From assembly GCA_009843625.1 (NCBI GenBank), contig VYDD01000258.1:1-5645 (forward strand): 5,645 bases of DNA, in the 5' to 3' direction. Every line of letters begins with the position of its first letter. The first letter of the stretch is position 1. A model generated the notes under the pieces. It was not told the origin of the DNA and made no database searches. It saw nothing but the letters and a program-made list of their open reading frames with translations. The position numbers and the translations under genes were made by a program. Below, piece by piece: positions 1 through 5,645 of this stretch. Source of the stretch: Gammaproteobacteria bacterium (GTDB lineage: Bacteria; Gemmatimonadota; Gemmatimonadetes; Longimicrobiales; Gaopeijiaceae).

Positions 1-1269
1 CATGTAGGGAAGATGCCGGAGCGCGTTCTCGAAGTAGATCTTGCGCAGCACTTCGTCCGGAAGGCCGATCCCGTAGATGTTGTAACGCCCGTGGCCCGGC
101 GAGCCGCCGTGGGTGCGGACCTGGGCCGGATGATAGAAGTGCTCGTCGAACGTCTCCAGGAAGCGCCAATGCGGGGTCCAGAAGTCGTCGATCGTGCGCT
201 GCTGGTTGCCATCGGTGCCGAAGAGGATGCGGTCCTGGTACTTGAGGAAGAACTCCCTCCAGAGCCGGGGCGCGCGGCCCAGGTCCTGAATCGCCGCCGA
301 GGTTTCGAGATCGGCGTTCGGATAGGTGTCCAGCAGCGCGGCGAGCCTCCCCGGGTCGTAGTAGAGCATCGCCATGTGCCCGAGCACGAAGCGCGTGCGC
401 GGATGTGTGGCGAGCATCTTCTCGCGCGCCTGCTCGATCACCTCCCGGGGCGGCCCGGACGCATAGAGGTTGCCGCTCGTGCTCCCCGGATGCCGCCACA
501 GACCGGCCTCGTAGCGCTCGTTCAGGGGGCCGATGGGATAGAAGCGACCCACCGAGTCGCTGGTGTGAATCATCACCGGCATGTCGTACTTCGCGGCCAT
601 CGCCCACACGGCATCGAGGCGTGGATCGTCGGCCTGGATGAAGGTGCCGTCGGGATTGCGCACGCCCTGGCCCAGCGACTTCGACACCTTGAGGCCCCTT
701 GCGCCGGCCAGGAATCCCCGTTCCATCTCCCCGGCCATCCACTCGGACCAGCCCGCCTCGTTGATGCCTTCGAGGTTCAGGGTGACGAAGTTCACCACCC
801 GGTCCCGGTACGCCTCCCCCACCGCCAGCGTCGAGTCGAGGTGCGCCCCGGTGCCACCGTTCAGGTTGATGATCGCGCCCATGCCGATGGAGTCCATGAG
901 GGCGATCAGGCTCTCGTACGCCTCGGGCGTGGTAAGTTCGCGGCCATGCACGTGGAAGTCGATGGCCGGGAATTTCGCGCGCGTGATATTGGTTCTGGGG
1001 AGCCGGAGCAGGATGTAGGGCATGGGCGGCTGCTCGTATCCGACCGGTTCCCAGCCCTCCGGAGGAAGGGTCGCCTCCAGGGGCGGCATCGGGGGAATCC
1101 AGACGGCGCCCTCGGCCATCCCTTCGGGCGCGCGCGGGATGACGGGAATGGGGGTTCCGTCGCGGGCCAGTATGGTGTCGTTGCCCTGCCGGGCTTCGGC
1201 CGGCTGGCCCGGGAGAACGGCGAACAGCGCCGCGGCGAACAGGGCATGAGTCACGAACGAAAAACGCAT
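1..1269 (-). CDS. Exported amidohydrolase, Amidohydro_2-type TIM barrel (3' end cut by window edge)
   Basis: I translated this by hand; 423 codons are open with no stop before the window edge. The protein starts MRFSFVTHALFAAALFAVLP and has a signal peptide with a likely signal peptidase I site after AEA (residues 24-26), so it should act outside the cytoplasm. A proline-rich stretch (about 30-100) precedes the barrel. Metal-site residues typical of the ACMSD/Amidohydro_2 branch are all present: DFHVHG with H106 and H108, H235 in MIHTSD, H298 in FVLGHM, and D353 in LFGTDGN. This predicts a metal-dependent hydrolase, lactonase or decarboxylase; the substrate is unknown. A lysine (K194 in RGLKVSK) follows a probable barrel strand, but whether it bridges metals cannot be told. 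The last visible residues (YFENALRHLPYM) resemble the usual family C-terminus, so probably only a few residues are missing. It lies 25 nt after the quinoprotein gene and is probably co-transcribed with it. The family call is firm; the reaction is not. Confidence 0.9.
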   Translation of the reverse strand, partial: MRFSFVTHALFAAALFAVLPGQPAEARQGNDTILARDGTPIPVIPRAPEGMAEGAVWIPPMPPLEATLPPEGWEPVGYEQPPMPYILLRLPRTNITRAKFPAIDFHVHGRELTTPEAYESLIALMDSIGMGAIINLNGGTGAHLDSTLAVGEAYRDRVVNFVTLNLEGINEAGWSEWMAGEMERGFLAGARGLKVSKSLGQGVRNPDGTFIQADDPRLDAVWAMAAKYDMPVMIHTSDSVGRFYPIGPLNERYEAGLWRHPGSTSGNLYASGPPREVIEQAREKMLATHPRTRFVLGHMAMLYYDPGRLAALLDTYPNADLETSAAIQDLGRAPRLWREFFLKYQDRILFGTDGNQQRTIDDFWTPHWRFLETFDEHFYHPAQVRTHGGSPGHGRYNIYGIGLPDEVLRKIYFENALRHLPYM

Positions 1270-1276
1270 GGGTCCT

Positions 1277-1283
1277 ACCTCCT
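1277..1283 (-). promoter_or_regulatory. Ribosome binding site of the amidohydrolase gene
   Basis: On the minus strand this reads AGGAGGT, a seven-base match to the anti-Shine-Dalgarno sequence, with 7 nt before the ATG at 1269. It lies wholly within the 25-nt gap after the stop codon of the upstream dehydrogenase. It fixes the start of the amidohydrolase and suggests strong independent initiation on a shared mRNA. Confidence 0.85.
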
Positions 1284-1294
1284 GTCCCGCTCCC

Positions 1295-3418
1295 TCAACC
1301 TCTCGGGAGGGCGCGTGTCATGTAGTCGACGATCGCCGCGCGCTGCTCCGGCGTGGTCGAATTGATGAAGCCGCGGGCGTACTTGTCACCCACGAACAGC
1401 CGCCACTCCTCGGCGCTGCGGCGGATGTTGATGATCCGGTCGGCCGAGTGGCACCGCGTGCAGGCTTCGCGCGCGAGATCCCTCCCGGGCAGATCCGGCA
1501 GCTCGGCTCCCCCCATCCCGCCCAGGTATCCGTCGGGAGGCGGCTCGACCGGCGGGGGCGCCGGGGGCGCCTGCGGCTCCATCGACGGCGCGGGCAGGTC
1601 CCCGTCCAGCGCGAAGGTGTAGACCCGGCCCGGCGCGTAGCTGCCGCCCCGGCCGGTTACGACCGAGACGTATTGCCGGCCATCGAGCGTGTACGTGACG
1701 GGATTGGCGAAGCCGGGCGCGAGCGGGAACTCCCAGAGCATCTCGCCGTCGTCCGCGCGATAGGCGTTGAAGGACCCGCCGCCGTTGCCGTGGAACACCA
1801 GGTTGCCGGCGGTGGTCAGCGTCCCGCCAGAGACGCCGCGCTGCTCGAAGCGGTGCCGCCAGCGCTCCTCCTGGGCGACCGGATCCCACGCCGCCAGAAA
1901 GGCACCGGAGCCTCCCATCCCGACTACCATGGGGTCGATCTCCCGATCCCGGGGCCCGGCCTGGGGCAGGACGGCGGGAAGCTCGGTGGCCACGTCAACG
2001 CCCCTGATCGGCCCTGCGGCCGGCCGGCGGCGTCCCATGCCGAAGCCCGGCTGCCCGGGCTCGATGGCGAAATCCGGATCCACGGAGAACCAGCGCGAGG
2101 TCTCCTGCCCCGGCAGATAGACCAGGCCGGTGGCCGGATTCCACGAGGTGGCGTGCCAGTTGTGGGCGCCGTCCGATCCGGGAGAGATGAGCGCGCCCTC
2201 GATGCCGTAACGAGCGAAGTCGGTCTCGATCGGGCGCCCGGTCTCCGGGTCGTACCCCGTTGCCCACGTCACCCGCGCGAACGGCTCCGCGGAGATGAAC
2301 TCGCCGGTCACGCGATCGATCACGTAGAGGAAGCCGTTCTTGGGCGCTTGCATGATGACCTGCCGCTCGCGCCCGCCGATGACCAGATCGGCGAGGATGA
2401 GGGGCTGGGTGGCGGCGTAGTCCCAGTCGTCGCCCGGCGTCGTCTGGTAGTGCCAGACGTACTCGCCCGTGCGCGGGCGCACGGCCATGATCGAGGTGAG
2501 GTAGAGGTTGTCGCCGCCCGCCGGGCTCCGGATATCGCGCGCCCAGGGCCCTCCGTTGCCCACCCCGAAGTAGAGCAGGTCCAGCTCCGGATCCCAGGCC
2601 ATCCCGTCCCACACCGTCCCGCCGCCCCCGTAGCGCCACCAGGCGCCGGTCCAGGTCTCGGCCGCCCGCTCCAGGGCCTCGCTCTCGAAGGGCTCGGTGG
2701 GATCGCCCGGCACCGTGTAGAAGCGCCAGATCAGCTCGCCGGTCTGCGCGTCATAGGCCGACACGAAGCCGCGCACGCCGAACTCGGCGCCGCTGATTCC
2801 CGTGATCACCATGCCGTCGACGATGCGCGGTGCGCCGGTGATGCTGTAGTCGTCGAGCGGGCTCCGCACCTGCACCCGCCACACTTCCTCCCCCGTTCCC
2901 GCGTCCAGCGCGGCCAGGCTCCCGTTCAGGAGCCCCACATAGACCTTGCCGTCGTAGAGGGCCACGCCCCGGTTGACCGGGCCGCAGCACAGGCTCGGCC
3001 CCCGCCGGTGCCGGATTCCGCGCGCGTCGGTGACGTACTGGGTCTGCGGGATCTCCGGGTCCCAGCGCCACTTCTCCTCGCCGGTGCGCGCGTCGACGGC
3101 GAAGACGACGCTCCAGGTGAGCGTGCCGTACATGGTTCCGTCCGCGACGATCGGCGTCCCCTCCAGTTGGCCCGGGTACGAACCGGTGTCATAGCTCCAG
3201 GCCAGGCCGAGCCGGCCCACGTTGTCGGCGTCGACCTGGTCGAGGGGGCTGTGGTGGGTGCCGTCCTGGTCGCGGCCGTAGTTGAGCCACTCCCCGGGGG
3301 GCGGGTCGAGCAGGATCTCCTGGTGCGGGTAGCCTCCAGACTCCTGTCCCCCCGCGATAAACGCACCGGCACCGGCCACCACGGCCAGGAGAAGCCACAT
3401 CCTTCGGTTGCGAATCAA
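1295..3418 (-). CDS. Exported PQQ-dependent dehydrogenase with C-terminal cytochrome c domain
   Basis: This is a quinoprotein of 707 residues that should oxidise an alcohol or aldose in the periplasm and pass electrons to its own heme. I chose a TTG start because GAGGT lies 7 nt upstream; it gives MIRNRRMWLLLAVVAGAGAF, a good signal sequence. ATG at 3400 and an overlapping GTG at 3487 are alternatives. The beta-propeller (about 40-605) shows repeated tryptophan-docking motifs (GEEKWRW, GEEVWRV, GELIWRF, GEYVWHY, GEMLWEF). By comparison with methanol dehydrogenase, key residues are kept: adjacent C144-C145 (vicinal disulfide over PQQ), E212 in SGAEFGVRG and N288 in GVGNGG (metal ligands), and D333 in DDWDYA (catalytic base). 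A proline-rich linker (609-628) leads to a short heme domain with CTRCH at 653-657. In that domain K679 sits where an axial Met is expected. The exact substrate cannot be deduced. It follows the lyase gene by 61 nt and precedes the amidohydrolase by 25 nt. Confidence 0.93.
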   Translation of the reverse strand: MIRNRRMWLLLAVVAGAGAFIAGGQESGGYPHQEILLDPPPGEWLNYGRDQDGTHHSPLDQVDADNVGRLGLAWSYDTGSYPGQLEGTPIVADGTMYGTLTWSVVFAVDARTGEEKWRWDPEIPQTQYVTDARGIRHRRGPSLCCGPVNRGVALYDGKVYVGLLNGSLAALDAGTGEEVWRVQVRSPLDDYSITGAPRIVDGMVITGISGAEFGVRGFVSAYDAQTGELIWRFYTVPGDPTEPFESEALERAAETWTGAWWRYGGGGTVWDGMAWDPELDLLYFGVGNGGPWARDIRSPAGGDNLYLTSIMAVRPRTGEYVWHYQTTPGDDWDYAATQPLILADLVIGGRERQVIMQAPKNGFLYVIDRVTGEFISAEPFARVTWATGYDPETGRPIETDFARYGIEGALISPGSDGAHNWHATSWNPATGLVYLPGQETSRWFSVDPDFAIEPGQPGFGMGRRRPAAGPIRGVDVATELPAVLPQAGPRDREIDPMVVGMGGSGAFLAAWDPVAQEERWRHRFEQRGVSGGTLTTAGNLVFHGNGGGSFNAYRADDGEMLWEFPLAPGFANPVTYTLDGRQYVSVVTGRGGSYAPGRVYTFALDGDLPAPSMEPQAPPAPPPVEPPPDGYLGGMGGAELPDLPGRDLAREACTRCHSADRIINIRRSAEEWRLFVGDKYARGFINSTTPEQRAAIVDYMTRALPRG

Positions 3419-3425
3419 GCCCGGA

Positions 3426-3430
3426 ACCTC
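3426..3430 (-). promoter_or_regulatory. Ribosome binding site supporting a TTG start for the quinoprotein
   Basis: The minus strand reads GAGGT, then 7 nt, then TTG at 3418. The in-frame ATG at 3400 has only AAGG directly abutting it, which is too close to work as a ribosome binding site. The GTG at 3487 would overlap the end of the upstream gene and put about 25 extra residues ahead of the signal peptide. The site therefore decides in favour of TTG, with moderate certainty. Confidence 0.55.
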
Positions 3431-3479
3431 GCGCGGTTGGGTGCGTGTCTCATGCCGAAATAGTATGCCCGCGGCCGCG

Positions 3480-5645
3480 TCACGCACACGGCAGGCCGTC
3501 CATCCGCCACCCCGACGACTGCAGCCGGTCGATCAGGTAGGGGAGCCCGAAGGCATGGGTCCAGCCGAAAACCCGGACTCCGCTTGAGAACGCCCAGTTG
3601 GGCATGCGCCCGCCGGCGAAGGGATCGCTGTCCCGGCCGGGCAGGCTGCTCACCGCCTCCATCTGCGTGACGAGTTCGCGCTGGGTCGTGTAGTTGTCGA
3701 ACGGCCGCTCCATCTCATCCGTTCGCAGGTACGCCGCACGCACGCACGCTTCGGTCAGGAACTCCGGGCTGCCGGTCAGGTCGTACGCGACCACCAGCGG
3801 GTGGATGCTCGCGAGATACGACTCCATGTCGTGGTCGAGGGGAGGGGTAGCGAGCAGGCTGCGGGCGTGCTCGATCTGGCCGAGTTCCACCTCCCGGTCG
3901 TCGAAAAGCTGGAGGTACTTGCCCAGCCCGTGGGTGAGGTAGTGCTGGGAGTAGCCGAAGCGGTCGATGACCATGCGGCCGCCCTGCGTCCTCTGCAGCT
4001 CCAGAACCCGGTTCAACCGGTCCTCGAGTTCCTCGCGATGGATGTCCTCCCGGGTCGCGTCGTAGAGCTCGGCCAGGTTCCACACCGACAGGTAGAGCCT
4101 GCGCCCGGTGAGCCCGTGCTCCCCGAAGACCCGCTTCCGGTAGTAGTCCCCCGTCAGCCGGGCCACCTCGAGTCCCCGGTGATACCCGCTCAGGTGGTAA
4201 CTTGCCAGCCAGCCCGCGATCCAGACGTGGGCCGAGTACAGCGCGACCGCCTGCTGGTTGGTGTGGCGGGTGCCCATCCCCACGTACGGGCTTCCCGCCG
4301 GCTCTTCGAGCGATGTCCAGTAGTCCAGCGCGGCATTGGTGTCGCCCCGGTACACCGGGCCCGTCGGCCAGTGCAGGTTGTCCACGTCCATGGTGTGGCG
4401 GCTCATGGCCTCGGCTTGGAGGTAGTCGTCCCGGCTGCCCGTCCTCATGAAGTTGAACCACCACTGGAAGTCCTGCGCCGGCTCGTTGTTGCCCCACTGC
4501 ACCCAGCCGCCCCCGCGGTAGTAGGTCTTCAGGTCGCCGTAGTCGAACATCCCGTACCAGGGCGCCCAGTCGCGGTTGAAGCGCATGTAGCGAAACTTGT
4601 ACTGAAGCCCCCGTTCCAGCGCCGGAATCCCGTTGTCGGCGGTCGCGAAGGTGCCGTAGACGCCCGAATCCCGGTACCACGCGGGCGGCGCGTGGGCAAC
4701 GGGCGGATCGAGGACCGCGAGCGCGGACGCCCTCACGGCCGCGAGATCGGCGTCGGCGTCGTGGAAGTCGAGCACCAGCTCGGTCGTCTTGGTGATGCCC
4801 CGGGCGAAGTTGCCGACCATGCCCCCGTCGGCCTGCGGGCTCGCCCGCTGGAAGCCTTTGGGCGGATGGTCCGGAGGCCATGTGAAGGCGTGCATCCGGC
4901 GCTCGTCCAGATCCACGGCAAGCCGGTTGGGGTATTCCTCCAGCATCCCGCGCATGCCGATGCTGATGCCCCTCTCGCCGTCGGAGAGGTCGATCCATCC
5001 CTCGGCGCGCTCGGCCTCGGCGATTACGCGGTCCGACGCGACGGTGGCCGAGAATCCGCCGATCCGTTCATCCGGTCCGGACTCGGGGATGGGCGGGACG
5101 CCGTCCGCGTCCGGACCGGTCTGCAGCACCGAGAAGGTGGAAGCGCCCGCGGTGTTCTCCTCCAGCAGGGTCGGCTCGCCGCTCTCCCACCAGCGGCCCA
5201 CGCCGAGGGCGGTGCGGAACACCGGGTCCGCGCTCAGGCGGTACGCGAGCCCGAGCCCGGCCGAGGCGATCATGTCGTCGGGCCGGGTGATGCCGGGGTC
5301 CATCGAGCGTTCGAACTCGTCGACGATCAACTCCCCCTGGGTGGCCACGTCGCGATGCTGCCGGCCCTCCAGCGGGGCGCCCTGGTCGGGGTTTCCCGTG
5401 TAGGTGATGGTGTGGAGGACCTTCAGGTGCGCCCTTCCCGCGTACGCGTGGATGTAGGTGACGAAGGGGGAGGGAGGGTGTTCGGGCCGCTGGTAGCGGT
5501 ACTCGCCCTCGATCCGCAGGATGGCGTGCAACGGCCCCGAGCCCCTCTCGACGAAGGTCTGATGGATCACGGCGGACGAGGCGTCCACGCCATCGGCGTC
5601 GACGAGGTCCAGAAACGACCCGCGCGCGCCGATTCCCTCGGCGAT
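3480..5645 (-). CDS. PcRGLX/YetA-like polysaccharide lyase, rhamnogalacturonan lyase-like (5' end cut by window edge)
   Basis: 721 codons are visible and the frame stays open to the right edge, so the start and any signal peptide lie outside; the GTG at 5588 is internal, not the start. Numbering is from the edge. The visible part resembles PcRGLX/YetA-like proteins (exo-rhamnogalacturonan lyases, CAZy PL26, and Bacillus YetA). These carry an N-terminal RIFT barrel, a central beta-sandwich and a C-terminal alpha/alpha toroid. Residues 1 to about 315 are beta-rich (for example GPLHAILRIEGEYRYQ and TKTTELVLDFHDAD) and should hold the end of the barrel plus the sandwich. From about 323 the protein is helical and rich in Trp, Tyr and His, as in a toroid with a carbohydrate cleft: YYRGGGWVQWGNNEP (375-389), GMGTRHTNQQ (R460, H461) and NYTTQRELVTQMEA (from 651). 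The family's catalytic residues are not assigned here. The gene ends with TGA at 3482-3480. The family call comes from recalled sequence character, not a search; substrate specificity is uncertain. Confidence 0.75.
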   Translation of the reverse strand: MAEGIGARGSFLDLVDADGVDASSAVIHQTFVERGSGPLHAILRIEGEYRYQRPEHPPSPFVTYIHAYAGRAHLKVLHTITYTGNPDQGAPLEGRQHRDVATQGELIVDEFERSMDPGITRPDDMIASAGLGLAYRLSADPVFRTALGVGRWWESGEPTLLEENTAGASTFSVLQTGPDADGVPPIPESGPDERIGGFSATVASDRVIAEAERAEGWIDLSDGERGISIGMRGMLEEYPNRLAVDLDERRMHAFTWPPDHPPKGFQRASPQADGGMVGNFARGITKTTELVLDFHDADADLAAVRASALAVLDPPVAHAPPAWYRDSGVYGTFATADNGIPALERGLQYKFRYMRFNRDWAPWYGMFDYGDLKTYYRGGGWVQWGNNEPAQDFQWWFNFMRTGSRDDYLQAEAMSRHTMDVDNLHWPTGPVYRGDTNAALDYWTSLEEPAGSPYVGMGTRHTNQQAVALYSAHVWIAGWLASYHLSGYHRGLEVARLTGDYYRKRVFGEHGLTGRRLYLSVWNLAELYDATREDIHREELEDRLNRVLELQRTQGGRMVIDRFGYSQHYLTHGLGKYLQLFDDREVELGQIEHARSLLATPPLDHDMESYLASIHPLVVAYDLTGSPEFLTEACVRAAYLRTDEMERPFDNYTTQRELVTQMEAVSSLPGRDSDPFAGGRMPNWAFSSGVRVFGWTHAFGLPYLIDRLQSSGWRMDGLPCA

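Noticed and set aside
13..1365. A 450-codon open frame on the plus strand opposite the amidohydrolase.
   Set aside because: It has low-complexity Arg/Ala/Gly/Val/His composition and no family features, and it spans the intergenic gap and the end of the dehydrogenase gene. The minus strand frame shows a signal peptide and a full set of metal ligands.
1268..3463. A 731-codon open frame on the plus strand lying opposite the whole quinoprotein gene.
   Set aside because: Its translation is a monotonous Arg/Ala/Gly/Pro/His/Val/Asp mix with no recognisable motif. The minus strand frame has complete PQQ and heme motifs. Long antisense frames are expected in DNA this rich in GC.
3460..3465. TACTAT on the minus strand between the lyase and the quinoprotein, considered as a -10 promoter element.
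   Set aside because: It matches only four of six consensus bases, and the sequence 17 nt upstream (TGTGCG) is a poor -35. It is a small AT-rich patch in GC-rich DNA, though a weak internal promoter cannot be ruled out.
3470..3479. A perfect 10-bp palindrome, CGCGGCCGCG, just after the lyase stop codon, considered as a terminator or operator.
   Set aside because: It has no loop and no T-run after it, and such palindromes arise readily by chance at this GC content.
3715..4998. A 427-codon minus strand frame within the lyase gene.
   Set aside because: It is an out-of-frame shadow rich in Arg, Gly, Pro and Ala. The overlapping lyase frame is longer, has balanced composition and family character.
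5586..5588. GTG considered as the start of the lyase gene.
   Set aside because: The frame continues without a stop to the window edge, adding 19 residues of plausible protein (ending in FLDLVDADG). Family members also have a further N-terminal barrel that would be missing, so the true start is outside.

Overview
The window is GC-rich throughout. It holds three large genes in a row, all on the minus strand, with almost no non-coding DNA. Read in the direction of transcription (right to left) they are: a PcRGLX/YetA-like polysaccharide lyase that runs off the right edge (5645-3480); an exported PQQ-dependent alcohol or sugar dehydrogenase with a C-terminal cytochrome c domain (3418-1295); and an exported amidohydrolase of the Amidohydro_2 type that runs off the left edge (1269-1). 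The gaps are about 61 nt and 25 nt. Both internal starts have a Shine-Dalgarno sequence, and I see no convincing promoter or terminator between the genes. One transcript is the simplest reading.

The organism is a GC-rich Gram-negative-type bacterium with a periplasmic PQQ/cytochrome c respiratory system. The gene style (exported amidohydrolases, quinoprotein dehydrogenases with a small fused heme domain, YetA-like lyases) would suit Gemmatimonadota, Acidobacteriota or related environmental lineages. No marker gene is present, so this is only a guess.

How the genes might work together (inference): the first gene resembles exo-acting rhamnogalacturonan lyases, the second oxidises alcohols or aldoses outside the cytoplasm, and the third belongs to a superfamily branch that includes sugar lactonases as well as decarboxylases. 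A chain of polysaccharide lyase, aldose or alcohol oxidation to a lactone, and lactone hydrolysis outside the cytoplasm is therefore possible. The substrate cannot be read from the sequence.

The most notable molecular detail is in the cytochrome c domain of the dehydrogenase. It has a clear heme-binding CTRCH, but a lysine sits where I would expect the usual axial methionine. No RNA gene, mobile element, CRISPR array or long repeat was seen. Nothing here is plainly a new system; the three-gene combination is the part worth following up.
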